From Lachnospiraceae bacterium (lineage in GTDB: Bacteria; Bacillota; Clostridia; Lachnospirales; Lachnospiraceae), in contig JAETQH010000002.1 in NCBI GenBank assembly GCA_021770785.1, positions 62,001-126,000 of the forward strand: 64,000 bases of DNA, given 5' to 3'. The notes under the pieces were generated by a model that saw only the letters and a list, made by a program, of their open reading frames with translations, had not been told where the DNA came from and made no database searches. The translations under genes and the position numbers were made by a program. Below, piece by piece: positions 1 to 8,921 of the stretch (position 1 is the first letter of the stretch; each line of letters starts with the position of its first letter).

Positions 1-2
1 TT

Positions 3-1994
3 TCTTATGCGGTAAACCAGCAAGCAATCAATTCATCGATTCTTGTCTGCGTATTTAATACCGATTATATGACACCAAGAACTTCTGAACTGTTATATAA
101 TCTTCTGCATGCGGATATGAAGCACTGTCTTACGGCTACATTGTCAGGATTTCATGAGAAGAAACAAGGTATCCTTTTTTTGCAGGAGTTGACCAGAACA
201 AATTTGGATGAGAATGAGGAATATTTTTCTGAGATTATAAACAAAATTTCTTTAAAACCATATAATTTATTGCAAGTGACAAAGTATTTGGAGGAATTGA
301 ATATTGTAAGTATATCTCCGGATAAAAAGGGATATATTATCCCCAATTTGGAAAAATACGAGGCACTTTCCAATATTTCAAACGGAATCACGAGCGTTTT
401 AGAGAAAAGATTTGCTTTTATATATAAAGATATACCGGAGCGCAGAGTGAGATATATTTTGTCTATCGTCTACATTTTTGATCATCTGGATAAAAAATTG
501 CAAGACATTTTTCAGATTGCTCCAAAAGAATTAGATTTTCTATGTGAAAAGAATATTTTACGGGTGCAAACGTTAGAAATCTACATATTTGACCATGATA
601 TTATCCGAAATTTCTTCTATGAAAATAATTCAAAGGATATTTTAACGTGTTTAGAATATGTACAAAATAAAGGTATCGAAAAGAAAATCAGAAGATATCC
701 GATTCCTTATTTATTGTATAGAATTGCGATTGAAAAAGATACGGACACGATAATAGATACTGGTGGCAAGGTAGCCAATCTGGTCTTGCCAGAAAGAATC
801 GCTTCTTTATTTTATAATTGTCTACTGGATGCGTTTATTGAAATATTGGAAAATCAAATTTATGAAGGTGTTTACATAAAATATATTCACCAGATTTGTA
901 CTTTTATCCGCCAGTATGATGGTTCGCTAAAAGCATGGTTCCGTTCCAAAAAAGCATTTGACACGATACAGGCATATGATCCGCAAGCGCTATCTGAGAA
1001 TCTTAATTTTTATCGTCCTTTTATTCATTTTTGTTGTGATATCGCAGTGCAGAAACACATGTATCAGGAAGAAGTGGACTTTTTAAGAGAAGTATTGAAA
1101 ATGTGTGAAAATGCACATCCGGTTGGAACCGAAAATCAGGACGAATTAAATGTACTTCAGGCAATTATGTATAATCGATGGTATATTTCTTACAATACAG
1201 AAAGTTATAAACAAGAAATTATATCAAAAAGAGAAACACTTATGCAAAAGTCACGCGATTATGGGGAGAAAATTAGTGATTCACAAAAGCGGGGACTTAT
1301 AGCGTATCTAAATGACTCAGATGAAGGTTACAATTATTATGGATATTACAAAGATAAGGACAAGTTGTTTTCTATCTGGGATCACTGTACCATCGATATA
1401 CCCACATTAGTGCCGGAAAAAACTCTAAATTATTATAGAAAAACCGTGCAGTATGGACTGATCGAACAGGATTATGAGAAGGTAACTTCTGAAATTGACA
1501 AAGCAATGAAATATTTAGCGGATGGCAAATATTCTCATGAACCAATTATTTTCAAAACATTCTTCTCAATGGCAGAGGTTATGGCAAAGCTTCAACATGA
1601 ACCCGAAACAAACTATTTTTATAATGCCAGAGTTATTGATGACATTTTGAAGATGCAGCAGCTCTTGGATAATCACAAATTAGGAGACATATTGCTTTTA
1701 AAAGGGGTAAATGCATATTATGCCAAAAAGAAAGATGATGTTTATTATTCTTTTAAAGAAGCATATAAACACTACTCTGCCGGTGAGACTTCAAGATATT
1801 GGATTAAAAAGGACTTATTGGAAGAAAATATCCAATATACATTTACGGAGCTTGGAATATATAAAACAGGTTATGACATGTCATTTCTCCCTGCTGAATG
1901 TCGTCAGCCTTTGACGATATTTGAGAATGATCAGTTTATTGCCAGCGGCATTCAGCGAACAGGTGATTTACATCTTAATTTGCCTTTGATATAA
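3..1994 (+). CDS. 3' part of a large helical-repeat (possibly STAND-type ATPase) protein, truncated by the window edge
   Basis: The frame is open from the first bases of the window with no stop or ribosome site, so the ATG at 69 is probably internal and the N-terminus lies outside. The visible part (about 660 residues) is alpha-helical and rich in Tyr, Leu and Ile. Residues before about 130 look like a winged-helix or lid region (LLQVTKYLEELNIV), and the last 350 residues look like degenerate TPR-type pairs, for example the segment with LLLKGVNAYYAKKKDD. This layout resembles the C-terminal half of STAND or AAA signal-transduction ATPases, but no P-loop is in view, so that is inference. It converges on the next gene with no gap between stop codons. 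Codon use is AT-rich like 1-5.5 kb and unlike the ribosomal genes. A hypothetical protein is the safe call. Confidence 0.6.
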   Translation, partial: SYAVNQQAINSSILVCVFNTDYMTPRTSELLYNLLHADMKHCLTATLSGFHEKKQGILFLQELTRTNLDENEEYFSEIINKISLKPYNLLQVTKYLEELNIVSISPDKKGYIIPNLEKYEALSNISNGITSVLEKRFAFIYKDIPERRVRYILSIVYIFDHLDKKLQDIFQIAPKELDFLCEKNILRVQTLEIYIFDHDIIRNFFYENNSKDILTCLEYVQNKGIEKKIRRYPIPYLLYRIAIEKDTDTIIDTGGKVANLVLPERIASLFYNCLLDAFIEILENQIYEGVYIKYIHQICTFIRQYDGSLKAWFRSKKAFDTIQAYDPQALSENLNFYRPFIHFCCDIAVQKHMYQEEVDFLREVLKMCENAHPVGTENQDELNVLQAIMYNRWYISYNTESYKQEIISKRETLMQKSRDYGEKISDSQKRGLIAYLNDSDEGYNYYGYYKDKDKLFSIWDHCTIDIPTLVPEKTLNYYRKTVQYGLIEQDYEKVTSEIDKAMKYLADGKYSHEPIIFKTFFSMAEVMAKLQHEPETNYFYNARVIDDILKMQQLLDNHKLGDILLLKGVNAYYAKKKDDVYYSFKEAYKHYSAGETSRYWIKKDLLEENIQYTFTELGIYKTGYDMSFLPAECRQPLTIFENDQFIASGIQRTGDLHLNLPLI

Positions 1995-3113
1995 TTAACA
2001 TTTTTGCTCAGCAATCAAATGCAGGGGCAAAATATTTCCATGACGGTCAACTACGAGATCATGTTGTATGTCGCGCATTTGAAACCACAATTTATTATTG
2101 AATAATGCCACAAATGTATCAACAAAATAAATAATCGGAGTAACAAGATCAATAAATTCGAATGATGAATTATTATACAAAACAATTTGTTCGCTGTCCC
2201 TTTCAGCAGCGGGTCTTTCAATAATATCAAGATAAGTTATGCCAAGGACTTCTTTTATCATTTGATGAAAGGAGTCCCTGTCATATAATGTTGAAAAGTC
2301 AAGCATTACAAATTGGTGAACTTCCAATGGATATGTTTTCAAAAAATAGCCTGCACTTTTTTTATACCATTCCGCATTATCATAAACAATCTTTGCATAA
2401 TCTTTCATTCCATACATACCTTTTGCGTCCAGACGATAATAGCTGAAAGCAGATTTTGAATTATTAGGATCTGTTCCTCCTTTATGATATGCAATTGCTC
2501 CTGCTGATACCCATGTTTCAAAACCGATATCTCTTAAACGAAAGCAATAATCGCAATCTGTATAGGAATAGGGGATGTCCTCATCCATTCCGCCAATTTT
2601 TTGATACAAAGTTTTGGTAGTCATCATAATTGCACTGCACACAGTTTGTACACGTCGATCCATTTTTGCCAAAGGATGATCGTATAATAATCCCATCATC
2701 GTATGGGCTGCATTATATTTTGAATACATAATTCCGTAATCAATAATACGGTTCGTAAGGGGATTGATAAGTTTTGCACCGACTACGCCTATTTTATCTG
2801 AACTTGTGAATGTTTTGTATAATGCCTCATACCATCCATCCCATACAAAAATATCTGCATCTACAAATGTAATTATTTCGCCCATACATTGTTCAACAGC
2901 TATATTAAGAGCCTTGGGATATTGTAAATTTTGATCATATTTCAGATATTTACATCGGGAATTTGGGATATCTACATCTAATTCTGCTTTGTTCACATTG
3001 TTGCCAATAATTAAAATTTCCACATCATCTGGTGTAGTTTTGAAAAGACGGTTAAGACAAAACAGCAACATATCTTTATTTTTGTGATATGTAATAATAA
3101 TCGATTCTTTCAT
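1995..3113 (-). CDS. Family 2 glycosyltransferase (GT-A fold)
   Basis: A 372-residue GT2 enzyme that should transfer a sugar from a nucleotide donor to an unknown acceptor. The N-terminus (SIIITYHKNKD) is the usual GT-A first strand. The metal-binding DxD motif is seen as FVDADIFVWDGW near residue 92. A later DYCFRLRDIGFETWV segment matches the GT2 acceptor-side motif (ED-type region) typical of rhamnosyl and related transferases. The last 100 residues are unlike the core and may bind the acceptor. An AGGAGG-type site precedes the ATG. It sits alone between the repeat protein and a 120-bp gap; other glycosyltransferases at 45, 51 and 54 kb are not adjacent. The donor and acceptor cannot be read from sequence. 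Confidence 0.85.
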   Translation of the reverse strand: MKESIIITYHKNKDMLLFCLNRLFKTTPDDVEILIIGNNVNKAELDVDIPNSRCKYLKYDQNLQYPKALNIAVEQCMGEIITFVDADIFVWDGWYEALYKTFTSSDKIGVVGAKLINPLTNRIIDYGIMYSKYNAAHTMMGLLYDHPLAKMDRRVQTVCSAIMMTTKTLYQKIGGMDEDIPYSYTDCDYCFRLRDIGFETWVSAGAIAYHKGGTDPNNSKSAFSYYRLDAKGMYGMKDYAKIVYDNAEWYKKSAGYFLKTYPLEVHQFVMLDFSTLYDRDSFHQMIKEVLGITYLDIIERPAAERDSEQIVLYNNSSFEFIDLVTPIIYFVDTFVALFNNKLWFQMRDIQHDLVVDRHGNILPLHLIAEQKC

Positions 3114-3233
3114 TGGTTTCCTCCTCTGTTATGTTTGTGTGTCGTGAGTTTTTAACTGATAATCATGTATTATCAGTCAAGTTTATTATACAACAAATAC
3201 TTACATATTTCACCAACTACATACTTTTATGTA

Positions 3234-3668
3234 TTATCCATGCTTATTATTCAATTTTAGCAACATCCCTAACACAAATACCGCACCACCCATAACAATA
3301 AATCCACCCCAAAGCAGATTCCAATACCATGCTGTCACATCAAATATCGCAAGGATCAAATCATGCCAAAACTCCAATCCGGTTGCAATAGCAAACAAAT
3401 CAAATAGCAAATATCCGCCACCACACAGATATATCCATCTCCACCAATAATTGTAACGCAAATTCTTAAAGAAAGTAATAATTCCAAGCACGCAAAGTAC
3501 CGTTAATATACCCATAAGCCCAAAGTAAAATATCCCCTTTCGTTCCATAACATTTATCCAAAACGTAGCATAGGCGTCCCTATCTACAAGTCCCCAAATT
3601 CTATGTAAATGAAATAAACCAAAAAATATGAAAAACCATGGTTCATAACTATATATTTTCTTCATCAT
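3234..3668 (-). CDS. Small four-helix integral membrane protein, unknown function
   Basis: 144 residues with about four hydrophobic segments (WFFIFFGLFHL; GLMGILTVLCVLGIITFF; WIYLCGGGYLLFDLFAIA; GFIVMGGAVFVLGMLL) and many Trp and Tyr residues. It begins inside the 3' end of the alpha/beta hydrolase at 3649-4530 (20-bp overlap), so the two are almost certainly translated from one transcript. I do not recognise a named family. The overlap suggests a functional link with the hydrolase, perhaps a lipid or small membrane-associated substrate, but that is inference. Confidence 0.7.
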   Translation of the reverse strand: MMKKIYSYEPWFFIFFGLFHLHRIWGLVDRDAYATFWINVMERKGIFYFGLMGILTVLCVLGIITFFKNLRYNYWWRWIYLCGGGYLLFDLFAIATGLEFWHDLILAIFDVTAWYWNLLWGGFIVMGGAVFVLGMLLKLNNKHG

Positions 3669-4530
3669 ACCCTCTCATTAAAAACTCAATAATCATTTGT
3701 TTCTCATCTTCCGCCAAGCTATTCATATGTCCTCTCCCCTCCAGTAAATAGGTAGAAACATTTTCAATAATCTCTTTTGCTCTTGGCAACACGCCCTTAG
3801 CCGGAAAAAGACAATCCTTCTCTGCAGCCATAACCAATGTAGGAGCTTTGCATTGCCTCATAAGTTTGCCGGCAACATTACTAGGCATCCCCGTCTTTAC
3901 TTTAGCATAATCAATGCTTAATTTCGCAGTATCATAAATGTCATTTGTAATATTTTCTTCTGTTACAGCCATTGGAAGCATGCACTTTTTGAGCCATTTG
4001 TCTTTATGCGTAATCCAGTACATAATCATCGGGAACATCATACTCATGCTATTCATTGCCGGTGCATTTTTAATACCTGATGGTACATACAATACTGCAC
4101 ATTTCACTTTTTTAGGTGCAACACACATTGTTTTAGCAATTATTCCAGCACCAAACGAACCACCAAAACAGCAAATGCTTTCATATCCTATAGCTGATAT
4201 TACTTCACTAGCCCACTTACCATAATCATAATTATGTGGAGACAAACTTACTTCTGCACTCTTTCCCGGATGTCCAATTGTATCAACAGCGTATACATGA
4301 AAATCTTCCATCAAAAAATCACACGCCAACAAATTATATGCAGTTGTTGCATTTCCCCCATGAAATACAAGTAAAGGTGATCCCTCCAGATTTCCTGTTT
4401 CAACAAGATGTGTATTACCAAAAGACGTAGAGACCCACCTGTCAGAGTATGGAGTTGACAGGCGTTTTAGTTGCTGATTATACAATAGTAATATTTCTTC
4501 TTTTCCCTTTTCATTTCTGTAAATAGACAT
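3649..4530 (-). CDS. Alpha/beta-fold hydrolase
   Basis: A 293-residue hydrolase. The oxyanion-hole strand is LLVFHGGNATT (about residue 55). The nucleophile elbow is CFGGSFGAG, with Ser near residue 123. An acid candidate lies in AAEKDCLFP and the catalytic His in GRGHMN near the C-terminus, so a full Ser-Asp-His set is present. The substrate is unknown; cytoplasmic carboxylesterase or acyl hydrolase activity is likely. It overlaps the membrane-protein gene downstream and follows a second alpha/beta hydrolase by 19 bp, making a three-gene minus-strand unit. The AT-rich composition matches its neighbours and differs from the core genes to the right. Confidence 0.85.
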   Translation of the reverse strand: MSIYRNEKGKEEILLLYNQQLKRLSTPYSDRWVSTSFGNTHLVETGNLEGSPLLVFHGGNATTAYNLLACDFLMEDFHVYAVDTIGHPGKSAEVSLSPHNYDYGKWASEVISAIGYESICCFGGSFGAGIIAKTMCVAPKKVKCAVLYVPSGIKNAPAMNSMSMMFPMIMYWITHKDKWLKKCMLPMAVTEENITNDIYDTAKLSIDYAKVKTGMPSNVAGKLMRQCKAPTLVMAAEKDCLFPAKGVLPRAKEIIENVSTYLLEGRGHMNSLAEDEKQMIIEFLMRGYDEENI

Positions 4531-4549
4531 CTAATCTAATCTCCTAAAC

Positions 4550-5524
4550 CTATTTGTAGTGTCCTTCTTTTAATTGACACAATTTTTCAAACACCCTATC
4601 CATCCCTTCACTTCCAGGCATATGACCTGAATTTTTAATAATCTCATATTGTAAATTCTCATTATTAGATTCTTTTACAAGCTCACTTACTCTCTCCGTA
4701 GATGCCACAATATCCGTATCTCCTTGCAAGATTATGTATGGAATTTGAACTTTCCGTAATAGCTGTGATAAATCTAAAGCCAATATTTCTTTCCATAAAG
4801 ACTGATTCTTTTGATATCCATTTACTATCATGGCTTTAAAATCCTTCATTTTATAATCAGGACTTGTTAATAATCCTTTTATAATATTCCCTAATGGAGC
4901 CTGTGCCCCTTTTTTATTCTGGTAACCAGCCGTATATTTTCTGATACTTGTTGAAATCAATTGCAAATCTTTAGTTGAAACATTCTCTTTCCTTATACCT
5001 TTTATATCCTCAAATTTCTTTTTAGAAAGATTGGAACATTCCAGAGCATTTAATACCTCTTCATTAAAAAATACATCCTTAACAATTTGTCCCCAAACAA
5101 CAATACCATCAACTATATAACTGTCTGTCTCTAGGATTTTTGCACTCAATATAGAACCCCATGACATAGAAAAAATATATACTTTATTATGTGGAAACAC
5201 CTTTTTTACTTCCCGTATCAGATCATTTGTCATTTGTACAAAAGAGTCTATTGTAAAATTATCATCAATCACATAATTATTAATACCACACCCCAATTGA
5301 TCCCAATAAACCATTATAAATCTATCTGTAAACTCTGGGAAAAGACCACGACACCCCACCGAAAATGGAATCGGCGTACCCGGACCCCCATGTAAAGTTA
5401 TTACAATCGGAAGATTCTCCATTCTTCCTTCTACTAACACCTTTTGTTTATATCCACCAAGCGACCAATCATATACCTTTGAAACTTTGTTTTCTGTTAT
5501 AATTCTTTTTCTCTTTTTATCCAT
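4550..5524 (-). CDS. Alpha/beta hydrolase, proline-iminopeptidase-like
   Basis: 324 residues. The LHGGPGTPIPF segment (near residue 44) is the HGGPG motif of proline iminopeptidases and related S33 hydrolases; the nucleophile elbow is FSMSWGSIL, and the acid and base are plausible in GDTDIV and SGHMPG. The elbow reads S-x-S-W-G rather than the common G-x-S-W-G, a modest departure. Members of this family cleave N-terminal proline or act on small esters and amides. It is the first gene of the three-gene minus unit. No signal peptide is seen, so it is cytoplasmic. Specific peptidase activity is inferred from the HGGPG motif only. Confidence 0.82.
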   Translation of the reverse strand: MDKKRKRIITENKVSKVYDWSLGGYKQKVLVEGRMENLPIVITLHGGPGTPIPFSVGCRGLFPEFTDRFIMVYWDQLGCGINNYVIDDNFTIDSFVQMTNDLIREVKKVFPHNKVYIFSMSWGSILSAKILETDSYIVDGIVVWGQIVKDVFFNEEVLNALECSNLSKKKFEDIKGIRKENVSTKDLQLISTSIRKYTAGYQNKKGAQAPLGNIIKGLLTSPDYKMKDFKAMIVNGYQKNQSLWKEILALDLSQLLRKVQIPYIILQGDTDIVASTERVSELVKESNNENLQYEIIKNSGHMPGSEGMDRVFEKLCQLKEGHYK

Positions 5525-5615
5525 AACTAACTCCCTCTGTATAACTTATATTCTCGCCAAATATTTAGAAGAATAGTAAAACTATTATACCATCTCCAAA
5601 ATATTCCCACAACCA

Positions 5616-5652
5616 ACAAAAACACCCCAAGCTGCATCCCTACCACTTGGGG
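5616..5652 (-). terminator. Intrinsic terminator after the relaxase gene
   Basis: CCCCAAG (5625-5631) pairs with CTTGGGG (5646-5652); on the minus strand the stem is followed by a T-rich tract (complement of the A run near 5618-5622). It lies 7 bp past the stop of the MobV gene and ends its transcript. Confidence 0.75.
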
Positions 5653-5658
5653 CATCCC

Positions 5659-7083
5659 CTATCGTCCCATCCCGGCAACCTTCCTGTGTACCCACTCCTT
5701 CACTTCGCCAATCCGCTCCCGGAACACATCCAGCATGTTCCTTCCATTGATTACGAACTGCTTCATGAATTCATAGGCTTTTTCCAACTTATCCTGCAAG
5801 ACCTGAATCTTACTCCGTAGCTGTTCATTCTCGTAGGTCAAATCCACCACCTTATCAAACAAATCTGCATTCTCCGAATCCGTCGATATGGCGTGGTATA
5901 AATCCATCGCAATCTCCTTTTTACGGGTTGCTTCATCCAATTCCTCCGTCACTCTGGAAAGCTCCCCCTGTGCCTGCTCCACTTCTTTCTTTTTATCCGT
6001 CAGAAGCTCATCTGCCTTCAGATACTCCGACTTGGAATACTCCGCTTTTTCTTCCCACTCTGCCATATCGGATTTTTTAATCTCGATTAAGGCATCCGTA
6101 CATTCCAGCGTCATATTCTTTGCGGATATCTCTTCATCCAGCTTTTTGATTGTCTTCTCTGACAGGGTTTGAATGTGCTGCAAAGCATTTTCTTGCCTTT
6201 CCTTCTCACGTTCCGCTTCCAATGCTTTCTCTGCCGCACGCTCCCTGCGATAATCTGAAAGAAGTAAATCGCCACGCTCATTCTTACCCTTGTAAAAGCG
6301 AGTCCATCCGATATTCTTTTCCATATCCTCTGCAATCCAGTTCTTCTGCTCCTCTATCCACTCAACTGCGCCGTAGGCTGTACGCACCATCTGAGGCTTC
6401 CTCCCCTCCGGTGTATCCTGCCACACCAGCTCGTCCGAGGCATCTCTTGCCTGTTCCATGGTGGTCTTATAACCCATTCGTGTAAAGGTCTGTGCCAATG
6501 CATTTTGGGTTTTCTGTCCACGACTGCAATTATCGGAATAGGGAACAAATGTCATATGAAGATGTGGTGTGGATTCATCTCCGTTAAATGCAAAATTAGT
6601 AATTACTATGCCTGCCTCAAAGGGCGGTTTCCACTCCGGTTCTTCAAGCCTCTCCTTGGATACATAAGTCACATTGGGCACTTCATACATCAGATGCTCT
6701 GCAAACCGTAACAGAACATCCTCCGCCCATATGGCTGACAAGTGGTCTGTATCGTACCCGGTATCATCCATATCCCCTATCTGCCAGATGATTTCGTAGG
6801 ATAAATGTTTCTTTTTATCCTTTTCAATCTTCTCATAATAGGTTGGTGGATCATCCTTAGCACGACTCTTTTTCCGCTCCTTTGCAAGCCACTCCTCATA
6901 GGAATTTTGAAAAAGTTTATCGTATATCTGCTCTAGGGTAAAATCTTTTGTTCCGTTTACAAATACCACATTCCTGTCTGCACGCTCCTGTACCGCATTC
7001 CATGGAATATGATCTCTGTTATTGTGTTCTAAGTTCGGTGCCCGGAACAGTGCCCCCGATATGGTTCTGTATATATCCGGCAT
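5659..7083 (-). CDS. MobV (Pre/Mob) family relaxase
   Basis: A 474-residue plasmid-recombination/mobilization relaxase, expected to nick and covalently hold one strand at an origin of transfer so that the element can be moved by a helper conjugation system. The diagnostic MobV motif is seen at residues 169-180 (DESTPHLHMTFV, the metal-binding His pair 174 and 176). Residues 280-460 are a long charged coiled coil, as in Pre/Mob proteins. There is no type IV secretion gene in the window, so the element is mobilizable rather than self-conjugative. The gene reads outward to the left end of the element; hairpins upstream (7238-7347) are candidates for the cognate oriT. Confidence 0.92.
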   Translation of the reverse strand: MPDIYRTISGALFRAPNLEHNNRDHIPWNAVQERADRNVVFVNGTKDFTLEQIYDKLFQNSYEEWLAKERKKSRAKDDPPTYYEKIEKDKKKHLSYEIIWQIGDMDDTGYDTDHLSAIWAEDVLLRFAEHLMYEVPNVTYVSKERLEEPEWKPPFEAGIVITNFAFNGDESTPHLHMTFVPYSDNCSRGQKTQNALAQTFTRMGYKTTMEQARDASDELVWQDTPEGRKPQMVRTAYGAVEWIEEQKNWIAEDMEKNIGWTRFYKGKNERGDLLLSDYRRERAAEKALEAEREKERQENALQHIQTLSEKTIKKLDEEISAKNMTLECTDALIEIKKSDMAEWEEKAEYSKSEYLKADELLTDKKKEVEQAQGELSRVTEELDEATRKKEIAMDLYHAISTDSENADLFDKVVDLTYENEQLRSKIQVLQDKLEKAYEFMKQFVINGRNMLDVFRERIGEVKEWVHRKVAGMGR

Positions 7084-7237
7084 CTTATCACGCTCCTTTT
7101 ATCCGTTCCATGTCTGCTTAAGTTCTGAAATAAAAATCTTCTTATGCTCATTGCCATAATCTCCTTTTCTAAAATTTCCTAGGTTCATTTCTTAGGGTAT
7201 CGCTCTCCATTTTCTTTCCCGGTTCCGAAAGTAATGT

Positions 7238-7347
7238 CCCCCTATTAGTTTGGGAAATCCCAAACTAGGGGGCAAGCGTTTTGCCGCTTGACCACAAATG
7301 CATCTGCTCCCACCAGCCGTATTAGGAACTCCTCTTCCTAAGGCTGG
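7238..7347. other. Candidate origin of transfer: three nested hairpins upstream of the relaxase
   Basis: Three perfect or near-perfect inverted repeats lie 155-265 bp upstream of the MobV start. (a) AGTTTGGG 7247-7254 with CCCAAACT 7259-7266, extended by CCCCCT 7238-7243 with AGGGGG 7267-7272. (b) AAGCG 7274-7278 with CGCTT 7285-7289. (c) CCAGCC 7313-7318 plus TTAGGA 7322-7327 with TCCTAA 7336-7341 plus GGCTGG 7342-7347. MobV origins usually lie just upstream of the mob gene and contain hairpins before the nick. The nick itself was not identified. The rest of 7084-7445 holds no gene I can support. Confidence 0.5.
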
Positions 7348-7445
7348 CAGTCACATCTGCATGCTGACATTCTTATTATGGAAATGAACCAGCACGAATG
7401 TCATCCCTGGGAAATATCTCAACCGCTCTTTATGGCTTGCTTACG

Positions 7446-7631
7446 CTAAGCCTCGGAAGTGTATCCGTAGTATCTCTTCTCGAAATACTTTCTTGGGCAT
7501 TTTCCGGCGATTTTGATATATCCCTGCTCAGCCAGTTCCTCATTGAGCTGTCTGATAATCTGGTAGGCTTTTCCCTTGCTGACGCCCAGGGTATCCACCA
7601 ACTCATCTGCCGTCACATATTGTGTTTTCAT
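7446..7631 (-). CDS. Small helix-turn-helix DNA-binding protein of the mobile element
   Basis: 61 residues. An HTH is clear: TADELVDTLGVSKGKAYQIIRQLNEEL, followed by a basic tail with RKYFEKRYYG. Small proteins of this kind are common beside relaxase or excisionase genes on clostridial integrative elements and may be excisionases, mobilization accessory proteins or regulators. AGGTGAG lies 4 nt before the ATG. It reads toward the relaxase gene across the hairpin region, so it may bind there. Exact role unknown. Confidence 0.75.
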   Translation of the reverse strand: MKTQYVTADELVDTLGVSKGKAYQIIRQLNEELAEQGYIKIAGKCPRKYFEKRYYGYTSEA

Positions 7632-8483
7632 GCTCTCACCTCACTCTCTACTATCACATTTTGTCCGCGTTTATCATTTCATCATTATTTATACTACTAC
7701 TATTTGTTCTTATCAATAGATTTCCCTATTGCAAAATGTGGTCACCCGGAATTATTGACACAAAAAGAAACTCAACTGGAGAATTGTAGATAAATTCCGG
7801 GAAAACGCGGGAAACCCCGAATTATCAAGGGAAAAGACGAATTAAAAAGTGATAAATAGAGAGACTTGTGACAGTCATTTTGAACATGTCAGAAAAATGA
7901 CTGTCACACGTTGAAGTGCAAAAGTACAATTTTAAATTTAAAGAGAGACAATTCTTACAATGGCGGATTTAAGCCGTTTAGAGAGTGGTCTTTTTTTGTA
8001 ATAAAAAAGTGAGTAATCAAAAATGATAGTATTGTATTAGAATTGCAAAATTTGAATTTTTGCGTTATAACGCGGCGTTAATGCGTTACAGATTGTTGAA
8101 AAAATCTGTTGAAAAATCAATGAAAGCATTGAGAATAGGGCGTTACAAGCAGTAACGTTTTAAATAAATACTGAGTAAAAAACATAAAAAATGAAGAGGT
8201 GAGCAAACGGACAAAAATGTACCTTTATTTTAGAGGTGTCCTTTTGACATATTTTAAGGGTTTGAGCCACTTTTTTGAACATATGTTTGCAAAAAGCAAT
8301 GAGATAATTTTGATTTATAAATAATCCATATTAATAATAAATATTCATTTTACGGCATAAATGGAATTTTTTAATTAAAGTCACAAAATTAATATTAATA
8401 TTTTTCGTGAAATGCTTCCCCTATAAATTTCATAAAAAATTTTCTATAATGATATTCATCAAAAAAGTGGAGGTATAATTATC
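7632..8483. other. 850-bp AT-rich intergenic region upstream of the capsid cassette
   Basis: No ORF here has a convincing start and ribosome site. Contents: a perfect 15-bp inverted repeat (7867-7908); a CGTTA-rich cluster with the palindrome GCGTTATAACGC (8062-8073) and CGTTAC/GTAACG (8141-8146 with 8152-8157); and a TATAAT box at 8445-8450 with no good -35, 34 bp before the first head gene. The cluster and the missing -35 would suit an activator-dependent promoter, for example one driven by the Mor-like protein encoded downstream. Confidence 0.55.
7867..7908. repeat. Perfect 15-bp inverted repeat (hairpin)
   Basis: TGTGACAGTCATTTT at 7867-7881 is exactly inverted at 7894-7908, with a 12-nt loop. 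It is not followed by a T run on either strand, so it is not an obvious terminator. It could be a protein-binding site, a replication or transfer hairpin, or a MITE-like scar. Confidence 0.8.
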
Positions 8484-8921
8484 ATGAAAAGACCATTAAG
8501 AAGTGAACATTTTTTATTAAATCTTTTAGGACAAAAGGTGTCTATTTTCCCCATTGCAAAAGGGGAAACGATTGAAGTCGGTAATCTGGTTGTCGTAAAT
8601 ACAAGGACATTACAAGCAAGCAGGGCGAAGAAAGAAGCCGGCTATTATGCCATTGGAAAGGCTGTCAGAATTGTTGCAAATGAATGCGGCGTAAAATCTG
8701 TTATTTGTAAAGATGGCATTTTTAGTATCAACAATACAGATTTGCCGGAGCATAAAATTCTTGCTTCTGACATCAGAAGGATTTGCTACTTTGACGGAAA
8801 AGATACGGTGACATTGGATAATTCCAATACAACAAAGGCTGGTGAAATCTTGAATATAAATGAAGATGGAAGTATTCTTGTAAATATCAGCATTGGTGAA
8901 GGGAGCGAGTTGGAATGGTAG
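8484..8921 (+). CDS. Capsid-cement-like (DUF2190-like) phage head protein
   Basis: 145 residues, preceded by GGAGG. The body reads as a beta-rich head-decoration protein: an opening IEVGNLVVVN strand, a central VICKDGIFSINN segment and a closing TTKAGEILNI plus GSILVNI pattern, as in small cement or decoration proteins encoded beside Mu-like capsid genes. The assignment rests on that pattern plus position directly before gpT (the stop lies inside the gpT start, an overlap of 7 bp). It is the first gene of the head cassette. A different head-associated role is possible. Confidence 0.6.
   Translation: MKRPLRSEHFLLNLLGQKVSIFPIAKGETIEVGNLVVVNTRTLQASRAKKEAGYYAIGKAVRIVANECGVKSVICKDGIFSINNTDLPEHKILASDIRRICYFDGKDTVTLDNSNTTKAGEILNINEDGSILVNISIGEGSELEW

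Noticed and set aside
7398-7793. 131-residue plus-strand ORF over the small HTH gene
   Set aside because: It is antisense to the 61-aa HTH gene, has no ribosome site and shows no family-like pattern.
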